A stretch of DNA of 21,523 nt from an uncultured Bacilli bacterium (GTDB taxonomy: Bacteria; Bacillota_I; Bacilli_A; RF39; UBA660). Position numbers and translations under genes: made by a program. Positions within the stretch are counted from its first letter, which is position 1. The number at the start of each line of letters is the position of its first letter. The stretch covers positions 1 through 21,523 of the forward strand of contig CAKOOW010000019.1 of the NCBI GenBank assembly GCA_934098445.1, written 5' to 3'. A model generated the notes under the pieces. The model was not told where the DNA came from. It did not search any database and saw nothing but the letters and a program-made list of their open reading frames with translations. Positions 7,096 to 14,280 of this stretch are shown piece by piece.

Positions 7096-7839
7096 TTAGG
7101 TTGTAATATATACGCCGCCCATTGCATCATATGCGTCCTTTCCGGCTGTAGTATTGAATAAGAATACATTGCCATAACCATTAATGTGGAAACGATAGTT
7201 TTTACTAGTGCTCAATGAAACACTTTTCCCCGCATGTTGATAACTTGCATATACATTACCGCCTTTATAAACTACAAATGTCTGATAAGCATAAAATACT
7301 TCAGTTGCATTTGAATCAAGTTTGTAAGAACATCCTGTACCATTGGAAGCATCAACATAATTATTACATACATAGTTAGTAGAATCAAATTTAAAAATTG
7401 TTGAGGAACTTCCTTTAAATGTAGTGCCAACTAACATTGCACCGATTACATCATAACTTTTTACTCTAGGAATATATTTCCAAGTATTAGAAATTGCGAT
7501 AATGCAACTATCCGTATCACATGATTTACTTATCACTAATTTTTTAGCTTGTGTTTCTAAATAAGTTGATCTAGAGCCGATATAAGTAGGTTCTTCTGTT
7601 TTTAATTCAACATCACGATTATTAACATCTAATCTATTAATATAATCATAATCTTCTTGGTTCATAACTTCTAAAAAACGCTCATCGAACATATTTTTAA
7701 CAAGGTTATATTCCTTTTCAGTTAAATTTATACCATTGGGATTAGTATAATAATAATCATTACTACTACTTTCTGCATTTACTTTTACTACACCAATTAC
7801 TGCTGTAGATAGAAGCAATAGAGGTAATAATTTCTTCAC
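7096..7839 (-). CDS. Secreted protein of unknown function, four cysteines
   Basis: The 247-residue protein has a clear signal peptide: MKK, hydrophobic 4-20, cleavage probably after VNA at 22. The mature part starts with a Ser/Asn/Tyr-rich stretch, then a charged helical region (about 38-80), then a probable beta-rich domain (about 98-247) with cysteines at 107, 112, 158 and 170 that could form two disulfides. It ends in a Gly-rich beta segment (YDAMGGVYITT). There is no membrane anchor, sorting signal or catalytic motif that I recognise. The start is GTG, supported by a strong AAAGGAG site 7 nt upstream. It lies directly downstream of a membrane-bound XRE-type regulator, separated by a terminator and its own promoter. 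Confidence 0.75.
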   Translation of the reverse strand: MKKLLPLLLLSTAVIGVVKVNAESSSNDYYYTNPNGINLTEKEYNLVKNMFDERFLEVMNQEDYDYINRLDVNNRDVELKTEEPTYIGSRSTYLETQAKKLVISKSCDTDSCIIAISNTWKYIPRVKSYDVIGAMLVGTTFKGSSSTIFKFDSTNYVCNNYVDASNGTGCSYKLDSNATEVFYAYQTFVVYKGGNVYASYQHAGKSVSLSTSKNYRFHINGYGNVFLFNTTAGKDAYDAMGGVYITT

Positions 7840-7865
7840 TATATTTCTCTCCTTTCCACGCTTTC

Positions 7866-7874
7866 AGTATAGCA
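7866..7874 (-). promoter_or_regulatory. Extended -10 promoter of the secreted protein
   Basis: Minus-strand TGC-TATACT (-10 at 7866-7871) lies about 27 nt before the GTG start. No good -35 is present at 17 nt, so the promoter may depend on the extended -10 or on an activator. The upstream side is occupied by the regulator's terminator hairpin. Confidence 0.5.
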
Positions 7875-7885
7875 CAAAGTGTCAG

Positions 7886-7911
7886 AAAAAAATGTGCCAT
7901 TTTGGCACATT
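7886..7911 (-). terminator. Intrinsic terminator after the XRE-type regulator
   Basis: A perfect 9-bp stem (AATGTGCCA with TGGCACATT, 3-nt loop) is followed on the minus strand by seven T (7886-7892). As a palindrome just upstream of the next promoter it could in principle also be an operator. Confidence 0.85.
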
Positions 7912-7932
7912 CGCATTTTTAGCTAAAATCCG

Positions 7933-9030
7933 CTATTTTTTTAGCATATTTTTTAGCTCTTTTATTACATTGATAAAATCAGCACAATTGTTACTTAAAC
8001 ATTTTTCACTTTTTAAATCATAAAGTATATTTTGATGACGATTATTATCAAAGTCAAAAATAGTTAATATTTCACTAGAATAATCGACCGAATATTTATA
8101 ATCATTTTTATTAACAAATAATTTTTTTGATTTAAGATTATATTCTAATTTGATATTTTCATCATCAATGATTTTGGAATAAGTATATAAATCTTTTTCT
8201 TCATCATACTTAAAATTTTTTCTTACGAATTTTGGTAAATTTTTATTTTCTGCTTTAGTTTTTTCTATTTCAGTATTTCTAGCATCGTCATCATTAACAT
8301 TAAAAATTTTATTATTAGTCATTTCTAAAGTTGCTTCTAATTTCATTGTAACAATATTGTCATCATCATCATAAATATCGATATAGATATTATTAATAAA
8401 TTTCTTAATATTATTAAAATTCAAATAATTATCAATTTTCTCTAAACCTTCTACTAAGTCGCCATCTTCACGATTAGCAAGAATTATTTTAGTATCACCA
8501 TTCTTAACATATAATTCATAATTATCATAAGAGATAGTATCTTCTTCATTACCAATATTATCTATCTCCCCAAAGTTTAAATAAGAACGATGTTTAGAAA
8601 TAATCATTAAAGTATTTCTAACAACATAATTTTCAGTCGAACCACCGACTCGATAAACTTTAATAGAATTATAATTAGAAACAAAGTAGCCCATTAATAC
8701 AAGAATGATTGCAGCGATAGCAGTTATGAAACAAGACATTCGAATACGCTGAATCTTTCTTTCACTTTCACTAATAATTCTAATAGGAAGGTTTCTAATA
8801 TCTCTAGCATTTTCTTTATTCATCCTAGCACCATAAACAAGTTCATTTATACTAACATTATAAAACTTAGCTAGGGCATCTATATTTTCAACCGATGGTA
8901 ATTTTTTAGAACACTCCCATCTTGATATAACACTTCTATCGAAGTTTAATTCGGCTGCTAACTGATCTTGAGTTAAATTTCTTTCTTTTCTTAACGCTCT
9001 TAAAAATTTTCCTATTTTTTTAAAATCCAT
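7933..9030 (-). CDS. Membrane-spanning XRE-family transcriptional regulator
   Basis: The protein has an N-terminal cytoplasmic helix-turn-helix (about 1-60 from the chosen start; LTQDQLAAEL then RSVISRWE, typical XRE/Cro) and a single membrane segment (about 98-118). The remaining ~250 residues are predicted outside the cell and are rich in Asp, Asn, Lys and Tyr. The layout suggests a one-component sensor that binds DNA inside and receives a signal outside; this is inference. The ATG at 9030 is preferred because MDFKKIGKFLRALRKE is the usual XRE beginning; a GTG at 9042 would add four residues. The likely target is the secreted-protein gene downstream or itself. The outer domain is not recognised. 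Confidence 0.85.
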   Translation of the reverse strand: MDFKKIGKFLRALRKERNLTQDQLAAELNFDRSVISRWECSKKLPSVENIDALAKFYNVSINELVYGARMNKENARDIRNLPIRIISESERKIQRIRMSCFITAIAAIILVLMGYFVSNYNSIKVYRVGGSTENYVVRNTLMIISKHRSYLNFGEIDNIGNEEDTISYDNYELYVKNGDTKIILANREDGDLVEGLEKIDNYLNFNNIKKFINNIYIDIYDDDDNIVTMKLEATLEMTNNKIFNVNDDDARNTEIEKTKAENKNLPKFVRKNFKYDEEKDLYTYSKIIDDENIKLEYNLKSKKLFVNKNDYKYSVDYSSEILTIFDFDNNRHQNILYDLKSEKCLSNNCADFINVIKELKNMLKK

Positions 9031-9062
9031 ATAATTACTCACTCACTTTAATTAATTGAATA

Positions 9063-9071
9063 ATTATACCA
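9063..9071 (-). promoter_or_regulatory. Extended -10 promoter of the XRE-type regulator
   Basis: Minus-strand TGG-TATAAT (9063-9071) has a perfect -10 with a TGn extension but only a weak TTTTAA at the -35 distance. The leader would be about 26 nt to the ATG at 9030. Confidence 0.6.
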
Positions 9072-9085
9072 TAAATTACCAAATC

Positions 9086-9328
9086 TTAAAACATTTTATC
9101 AATACTTTTTGGAACTTTATCTTTTAAAATTGTATCAATTATTCTGTCTTCCTTCTCTTTAGAGACATTTTTTCCAGTCATTTTTGATAAAGTACCTATT
9201 ACTTCTCTTATTGTACTTTCATCTTTCATATTTCCATTATTTAATTTTTCTGCTAAATCAAGAATAGTTTTTTTATTTACTTTAGTCTTCTTTTCGACTT
9301 TCTTAAAAAATTCATCATTAAAATTCAT
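9086..9328 (-). CDS. spoVIF: Stage VI sporulation protein F-like (SpoVIF family)
   Basis: This 80-residue soluble protein matches the SpoVIF/YjcC pattern from memory: FFKKVEKKTKV at the N-terminus (8-18), a middle KDESTIREVI (36-45), then SKMTGKNVSKEKEDRI (48-63) as in the family's SKMAGKxVSKE segment. In Bacillus subtilis SpoVIF is made late in the mother cell and helps coat/spore resistance through GerE. Whether this organism sporulates cannot be seen from the window. It follows the sipW terminator, has AGGGG before the ATG and a candidate sporulation-type promoter. Confidence 0.75.
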   Translation of the reverse strand: MNFNDEFFKKVEKKTKVNKKTILDLAEKLNNGNMKDESTIREVIGTLSKMTGKNVSKEKEDRIIDTILKDKVPKSIDKMF

Positions 9329-9344
9329 AAATATCCCCTGGTAC

Positions 9345-9373
9345 TAATATATGTTCTTAGATAAAAAATAGGT
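9345..9373 (-). promoter_or_regulatory. Candidate sigma-K-like promoter before the SpoVIF-like gene
   Basis: Minus-strand ACC (9371-9373), 17-nt spacer, CATATATTA (9345-9353) fits the Bacillus sigma-K pattern AC(A/C)-N16/17-CATAnnnTA. The predicted start point would fall inside the Shine-Dalgarno, which weakens the case. TATATT within it could also be a sigma-A -10. Confidence 0.3.
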
Positions 9374-9375
9374 AC

Positions 9376-9404
9376 AAAAAAATACCAAGAATATTCTCAG
9401 TATT
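9376..9404 (-). terminator. Intrinsic terminator of the sipW operon
   Basis: On the minus strand a 10-bp stem (9381-9404, two G-U pairs, ATAT loop) is followed by seven T. The 5' arm overlaps the last codons of the signal-peptidase gene. Confidence 0.8.
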
Positions 9405-10572
9405 TCTTTTCTTTGATTTTTTCTAAGACTTTATCAACATCTATATCTTGCTTATTATTTTGATTTTTAAAATTATTATTTATTTTCTTATATGTTGTTT
9501 TTTTCTTAGAATTATTAGTACCATAATTATTTTTCTTTTGAGTATTAGTCTTTTTAGTTTGATATGTAGATTGTTTTGAACGATTATGATTATTATTTTT
9601 ATTAGAATGGTTAAGGTCTGAATTTAATTCTTTTTTAGATTCTTCTAATTTTGATGAATTTTCATCTTCGTAACCATTTTCTTTTTCAAAATTCGTTATA
9701 ATAGTATTATGAAGTAGCTTTGATTCTTTATTTTCTTCTAAAGTGGTTGTCTCTATTTTTGGTGGTTCTTCTACTTTAGCAATATCTTCATAAGAATTTA
9801 TTTTTTCTTTAGTATTTTCTAAAGAATTATTATCTTCTGATGAGCTTTCTAATTCTTTTACATCTTTTTTATTTTCTATAATATTATCCTTATTAATTAA
9901 TCGTTCTTTAATTTTTTTCTTTAAGTCTTCTTCTTCTTCTTTTGTTAATTTATAATCTTTAGTCTTTAATGATTCATCTACTTTTTTCTTAGTACCAAAT
10001 AAATTTAGCATCTTTAGTAAATCATAGATTAAGACACCAAAAGCTGGTATTAATATTAAGAATAGTTTAGCGCCTTGTTTAAGTAAGAAGAATTGTACTT
10101 GTCCTAATTGAGGTATTTTTAGAATTACTTTTCCTATTACATTATTATATTCAACGGGAGATTCATCTGGTACTAAGTTATAATCACCTTTAGTAGTATA
10201 ATAATATTTTCCATCTTCATAAGTAACTTTAATTATTCTATGAGTTATGGTTTCCCCATAGTTAATTTTGCTTTGAGAGATAAAGGTTATTATGTCTCCT
10301 TCTTGAAGTTTCGTTGGATCATCTATTCTTTGATTAACAACTACATCATAAACTTGAATGGTTGGTAGCATTGAGCCGGATATAATTGTATATAAGGATA
10401 CAATTGGTTTAAATCTTTCACCCTTTCTGGCGTAGATATTAGTTGCTATAACATAATAAATTAGAAAGGCTGCTAGTAACATTAGAAGGGCAAAAATTGT
10501 CCAACTAACGATATCTATTATCATTCTAAACCCGGATTTTTTGCCGACGTTTTTATTTGTCACACTGTTCAC
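9397..10572 (-). CDS. sipW: SipW-like type I signal peptidase (S26B, Ser-His) with long cytoplasmic tail
   Basis: The 391-residue protein has membrane segments at about 18-44 and 165-188 flanking an external catalytic domain. The nucleophile is S67 in ISGSMLPT (64-71). The general base is H111 in THRIIKV (110-116), so this is the ER/archaeal-type Ser-His peptidase like Bacillus SipW rather than the Ser-Lys type. KGDYN with PDE (128-137) matches the conserved box near the active site. Residues ~195-391 form a low-complexity K/E/N-rich tail predicted to be in the cytoplasm; SipW normally ends soon after the second membrane segment. It is last in the operon, 10 nt after the repeat-protein gene, and its probable substrates are the two TasA-like proteins upstream. 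Confidence 0.9.
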   Translation of the reverse strand: MNSVTNKNVGKKSGFRMIIDIVSWTIFALLMLLAAFLIYYVIATNIYARKGERFKPIVSLYTIISGSMLPTIQVYDVVVNQRIDDPTKLQEGDIITFISQSKINYGETITHRIIKVTYEDGKYYYTTKGDYNLVPDESPVEYNNVIGKVILKIPQLGQVQFFLLKQGAKLFLILIPAFGVLIYDLLKMLNLFGTKKKVDESLKTKDYKLTKEEEEDLKKKIKERLINKDNIIENKKDVKELESSSEDNNSLENTKEKINSYEDIAKVEEPPKIETTTLEENKESKLLHNTIITNFEKENGYEDENSSKLEESKKELNSDLNHSNKNNNHNRSKQSTYQTKKTNTQKKNNYGTNNSKKKTTYKKINNNFKNQNNKQDIDVDKVLEKIKEKKY

Positions 10573-10582
10573 CCCTTCTATT

Positions 10583-13294
10583 TTACTTAACTATTAATTC
10601 TAAATTAGTGCTAAATAATTTACCTTGATCAATATTTTGATTTTGATTATTTTCTTTAAATTCATAATTGATTGTGTATGTTATTTCACTATTTGGTCCT
10701 ATAGTTTCATTTTCTAGTAAGTTAGATTCAATGTATGGAGTCTTAGAAGTTCCAACAAGATTACCATTTCTCATAATGGTATAATCTAAATTATTATCAT
10801 ATGTAAAGGTATTAATAACATTTTTCCATCTCAAATTATAATTTACGGTATCACTAGTATTATTAATTATTTTGAAAGTTTGACTACCACTCCAACCGGG
10901 TCCAATGTCTTTAGCTTGTAAAACAATTAAGTCTTTAATAAAGAAGTTTTCACCAATAACAATTTCTGTTTCGTTACATTTGGTATCGCACTTACCATCA
11001 CCATTAGTATCACAGTTATAATCACATTTACCATCTTTATTAGTATCACAATTTAAATCGCATTTACCATCGCCATTAGTATCAATATTTAAGTCAGGTT
11101 TACCATCGCCATCTAAATCTATGTTTTTATCTGGCCATTCATCGCCATCGGTATCACAGTTTAAATCGCATTTACCATCACCGTTGGTATCTTGATTCAT
11201 TTTATTCCAATCGCCTTTACCATCGCCATCGGTATCACAGTTTACATCACATTTGCCATCTTTATCAATATCTAGGTTGGTATCGGGATTTCCATTACCA
11301 TTAGTGTCAATATTTAAGTCGGGTTTACCATCACCATCTAGGTCTATGTTTTTATCCGGCCATTCATCACCGTTGGTATCACAGTTTAAATCGCATTTAC
11401 CATCGCCATTGGTATCTTGATTCATTTTATTCCAATCACCTTTACCATCGCCATCGGTATCGCAATTCACATCACATTTACCATCTTTATCAATATCTAA
11501 GTTAGTATCGGGATAGCCATTCCCGTTAGTGTCAATATTTAAGTCGGGTTTACCATCACCATCTAGGTCTATGTTTTTATCCGGCCATTCATCGCCATCG
11601 GTATCACAGTTTAAATCGCATTTACCATCACCATCGGTATCTTGATTAGTTTTATTCCAATCGGCTTTCCCATCTTTATCTTTATCAACATTAATATCAG
11701 GTTTATTATCTTTATCTAAGTCAAGATTTGTATCAGGAAGTCCGTTGTTATTAGTATCAATATTCACATCTGGTTTACCATCTTTATTAGTATCACAATT
11801 TAAATCGCATTTGCCATCGCCATTAGTGTCAATATTTAAATCTGGTTTACCATCACCATCGATATCAATATTAATATCAGGCCATTCATCACCATTAGTA
11901 TCACAGTTTAAATCGCATTTACCATCACCGTTGGTATCTTGATTCATTTTGTTCCAATCGGCTTTCCCATCTTTATCTTTATCAACATTAACATCAGGAA
12001 CTCCATCTTTATTAATATCTAAATTTGTATCGGGATAACCATTACCGTTAGTATCAATATTTATATCGGGTTTACCATCACCATCGATATCAATATTTTT
12101 ATCCGGCCAACCATCACCATCGGTATCACAGTTTAAATCACATTTACCGTCCCCATTAGTATCTTGGTTAGTTTTATTCCAATCGGCTTTGCCATCTTTA
12201 TCTTTATCAACGTTAACATCGGGAACCCCATCTTTATTAATATCTAAATTTGTATCGGGTTTACCATCGCCATTGGTATCAATATTTAGGTCAGGTTTAC
12301 CATCGCCATCGATATCAATATTAACATCAGGCCATTCATCACCATCGGTATCACAGTTTAAATCACACTTGCCATCACCATTGGTATCTTGGTTCATTTT
12401 GTTCCAATCAGCTTTGCCATCTTTATCTTTATCAACGTTAACATCAGGAACTCCATCTTTATTAATATCTAAATTTGTATCAGGTTTACCATTGCCGTTA
12501 GTATCAATATTTAAATCTGGTTTACCATCACCATCGATATCAATATTAGTATCTGGCCATTCATCGCCATTCGTATCACAGTTTAAATCGCATTTACCGT
12601 CGCCATTGGTATCTTGATTCATTTTATTCCAATCGGGTTTACCATCTTTATCTTTATCAACATTAATATCAGGAATTCCATCCTTATTAATATCTAAATT
12701 CATATCGGGTTTAGCATTATCATTTGTATCAATATTAGTATCAGCTTTACCATCACCATCAACATCAATGTTTATATCAGCTTTACCATCACCGTCAATA
12801 TCAATGTTAATATCTGGCCAACCATCATTATCTGTATCACAGTTTAAATCGCATTTGCCATCACCGTTAAGATCTTGATTAATTAAATTTTTATCTGGTT
12901 TACCATCGCCATCAGTATCAATATTAAAGAATACTTCATCTAATTTAGTCTTACTATAAGTAATATTTAGATAAGGCTTTTTACTAAACCATTTAGAACA
13001 GTTAACATCACACTTACCATTATCATTTCTATCTAAGTTAACTTCCGGAATATTATCTTTATTAATATCTATATTTAACCACCAACGATATTTTCTAGAA
13101 GCACAGCAGCCAATTAAAAGAAGTAAAAGAATAATAATAATGATAATAATTCTGATGATGCGTTTTATTCTTTTTTTATCTTTCTTATTTTGATCATTTT
13201 GTGTTTCCGTTGTTTTTTCCGGTTCAATCGAATTTAACTCTTCTTTAGTCTTTGGTAAATCTAGTGGAGTTATATTATTATCTTTGTTATTCAT
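10583..13294 (-). CDS. Membrane-anchored Asp-rich calcium-loop repeat protein with C-terminal TasA-like domain
   Basis: The 903-residue protein starts with a cytoplasmic segment (1-45, ending KKDKKRIKR), then one very hydrophobic membrane helix (46-64), so the rest is outside (type II). Residues ~73-774 are tandem 12-residue units of the form DxNxDGxPDxN(I/L/V), with Asp/Asn at loop positions 1, 3, 5, 9 and 11, as in thrombospondin type-3 and dockerin-like calcium loops. Some units carry a CDxNC pair. Residues ~775-903 form a non-repetitive beta-rich domain ending GKLFSTNLELIVK, matching the ends of both TasA-like proteins (GKTFSATLEAV, GKSFSIDMSF). It overlaps the upstream small gene by 8 nt and is followed after 10 nt by sipW. 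Calcium binding and the stalk role are inference; LIGC at 60-63 resembles a lipobox but lies after a long N-terminus. Confidence 0.85.
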   Translation of the reverse strand: MNNKDNNITPLDLPKTKEELNSIEPEKTTETQNDQNKKDKKRIKRIIRIIIIIIILLLLLIGCCASRKYRWWLNIDINKDNIPEVNLDRNDNGKCDVNCSKWFSKKPYLNITYSKTKLDEVFFNIDTDGDGKPDKNLINQDLNGDGKCDLNCDTDNDGWPDINIDIDGDGKADINIDVDGDGKADTNIDTNDNAKPDMNLDINKDGIPDINVDKDKDGKPDWNKMNQDTNGDGKCDLNCDTNGDEWPDTNIDIDGDGKPDLNIDTNGNGKPDTNLDINKDGVPDVNVDKDKDGKADWNKMNQDTNGDGKCDLNCDTDGDEWPDVNIDIDGDGKPDLNIDTNGDGKPDTNLDINKDGVPDVNVDKDKDGKADWNKTNQDTNGDGKCDLNCDTDGDGWPDKNIDIDGDGKPDINIDTNGNGYPDTNLDINKDGVPDVNVDKDKDGKADWNKMNQDTNGDGKCDLNCDTNGDEWPDINIDIDGDGKPDLNIDTNGDGKCDLNCDTNKDGKPDVNIDTNNNGLPDTNLDLDKDNKPDINVDKDKDGKADWNKTNQDTDGDGKCDLNCDTDGDEWPDKNIDLDGDGKPDLNIDTNGNGYPDTNLDIDKDGKCDVNCDTDGDGKGDWNKMNQDTNGDGKCDLNCDTNGDEWPDKNIDLDGDGKPDLNIDTNGNGNPDTNLDIDKDGKCDVNCDTDGDGKGDWNKMNQDTNGDGKCDLNCDTDGDEWPDKNIDLDGDGKPDLNIDTNGDGKCDLNCDTNKDGKCDYNCDTNGDGKCDTKCNETEIVIGENFFIKDLIVLQAKDIGPGWSGSQTFKIINNTSDTVNYNLRWKNVINTFTYDNNLDYTIMRNGNLVGTSKTPYIESNLLENETIGPNSEITYTINYEFKENNQNQNIDQGKLFSTNLELIVK
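10973..13078 (-). repeat. Tandem coding repeats: 36-bp units within a 225-bp higher-order repeat
   Basis: Basic units of 36 bp (12 residues) group into a 75-residue block: five 12-residue units plus one of 15 (DKDKDGKADWNKMNQ). The DWNK marker recurs seven times. On the plus strand its reverse complement (TTTTATTCC or TTTTGTTCC) starts at 11200, 11425, 11650, 11947, 12172, 12397 and 12622, an exact 225-bp spacing except for one interval of 297 (225 plus two units). Outside the marked blocks the units are less regular. Confidence 0.92.
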
Positions 13295-13529
13295 TTGTAC
13301 TCTCTCCTTCTACAATATTAACTTGATTAACATTTTCATTATTTACACTCTTTTCATAAGATATATATATCATTATAGATGATATAGCCGTACATATAAG
13401 CGCTACTACAAAGCAGGAAACCATCATTGTAAGAATCAAATTCCGTTCTTTTTTATCTTTATTCATATAGTCATATAAGCTATTTAAGAATTTACTTTTT
13501 ATTTCTTCTGATTCATTTTTATTTATCAT
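13287..13529 (-). CDS. Small single-pass membrane protein of the TasA/SipW operon
   Basis: The 80-residue protein has a charged cytoplasmic N-terminus (1-30, Lys/Glu-rich), one membrane helix (about 31-57), and a short acidic outer tail. No family is recognised. The start lies 15 nt after the TasA-like stop and its end overlaps the repeat-protein start by 8 nt, so it is embedded in the operon and probably translationally coupled. A role as an accessory or assembly factor is inferred from position only. Confidence 0.7.
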   Translation of the reverse strand: MINKNESEEIKSKFLNSLYDYMNKDKKERNLILTMMVSCFVVALICTAISSIMIYISYEKSVNNENVNQVNIVEGESTNE

Positions 13530-13544
13530 GATTAAACTCCTAAA

Positions 13545-14093
13545 CTATTCGGTAGGAGCTGCTACGGCTTCTAGGGTTGCACTAAAAGTTTTACCCATCT
13601 CGTTAGTTTGATCGGCATCAGTATCGGTATAAAAAATCTGTAGTTGACAAGTGTTAGTAGCATTAGGAGCAATAGTTCCTGTTATTAGGTTACTAGCTGT
13701 ACTTGGCATTGCAAGTTGTTCACCTGTTCCAGTAGCAGTCTTATCACAAGTAATAGTATATTTTAGTCCGGTTATGCCAGTATTAGTAATGGTAGCCCAA
13801 TTTATCTTATAAGCAAGGTTAACATTACCGGTATTAGTAAATTTTATTGTTTTTATGGCACTGGAAGTCCCAGGAATAGCATTAGTTAAGCTAATAGCAT
13901 TACCATCTGAGTATTCGGCAGCAATATTAGCAGAAGTAAACTCACTCTTAGAATTATCAGGATTTATTACTGTAAATTGGGCAGCAAAATAAGCATATGA
14001 TGTTGTTATTGTTAAGGTAATAACTCCAATCATTAAAAGAAAAGCACTAATTCCAGTATATATACTCTTCTCTAAACCTTTTTTATCCTTCAT
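13545..14093 (-). CDS. TasA/camelysin-like secreted protein with SipW-type signal peptide (operon-linked)
   Basis: The 182-residue protein has a charged N-terminus (MKDKK), hydrophobic 13-30, then TTSYAYFA, the TTxAYF end typical of SipW-dependent signal peptides; by analogy with TasA, cleavage would follow A34. The mature part is beta-rich with IKFTNTGN (83-90), as in the TasA-type 'FxNxG' strand, and ends GKTFSATLEAV (167-177). C116 and C149 may pair. TasA relatives form extracellular fibres or are surface proteases (camelysin); fibre formation here is inference. First gene of an operon that ends with its likely peptidase. The start has AGGTGAT upstream and a good promoter. Confidence 0.85.
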   Translation of the reverse strand: MKDKKGLEKSIYTGISAFLLMIGVITLTITTSYAYFAAQFTVINPDNSKSEFTSANIAAEYSDGNAISLTNAIPGTSSAIKTIKFTNTGNVNLAYKINWATITNTGITGLKYTITCDKTATGTGEQLAMPSTASNLITGTIAPNATNTCQLQIFYTDTDADQTNEMGKTFSATLEAVAAPTE

Positions 14094-14111
14094 ACGATAT
14101 CACCTAGTATA

Positions 14112-14140
14112 ATAATAGCAAAATTATTCTTTTTTATCAA
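14112..14140 (-). promoter_or_regulatory. Promoter of the TasA-like/repeat-protein/SipW operon
   Basis: Minus-strand TTGATA (14135-14140), 17-nt spacer, TGC-extended TATTAT (14112-14117). Layout is nearly identical to the promoter of the other TasA-like gene. The rest of the 187-nt gap holds only the upstream terminator and AT-rich DNA. Confidence 0.75.
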
Positions 14141-14234
14141 GAACTAAAGCCGGCTATTTTTGTATTTCTAAAAGTGAATTTTCTTAAACAAACATAAAAA
14201 GGCATAGAAATAATTTAATTTTATTTTTACCGTC

Positions 14235-14267
14235 AAAAAAAGACCTAACACATAATCGTTAAGTCTT
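14235..14267 (-). terminator. Intrinsic terminator after the first TasA-like gene
   Basis: On the minus strand a 10-bp stem (14258-14267 with 14240-14249, one G-U pair, 8-nt loop) is followed by T (14235-14241). It makes the upstream TasA-like gene a single-gene transcript. Confidence 0.82.
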
Positions 14268-14280
14268 AAATCGCTATAAA

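Noticed and set aside
9086..9328. Possibility that the SpoVIF-like gene is the last gene of the SipW operon
   Set aside because: A strong intrinsic terminator (9376-9404) lies between them, and a separate promoter candidate is present.
11745..12617. Plus-strand open frames rich in Ser/Pro/Leu opposite the repeat gene
   Set aside because: They are antisense reflections of the Asp-rich repeats, show the same periodicity and lack ribosome sites.
10973..13078. Regularly spaced repeats resembling a CRISPR array
   Set aside because: The repeats are in frame, translate to a consistent calcium-loop protein and have no unique spacers.
13103..13114. Lipobox LIGC in the 903-residue protein
   Set aside because: It follows a ~45-residue charged N-terminus, far longer than a lipoprotein signal, so a plain transmembrane anchor is more likely.
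10583..13294. Dockerin/cellulosome interpretation of the Asp-rich loops
   Set aside because: Dockerins have two loops with intervening helices; here dozens of 12-residue units run end to end without helices, and no cohesin or glycosidase is nearby.
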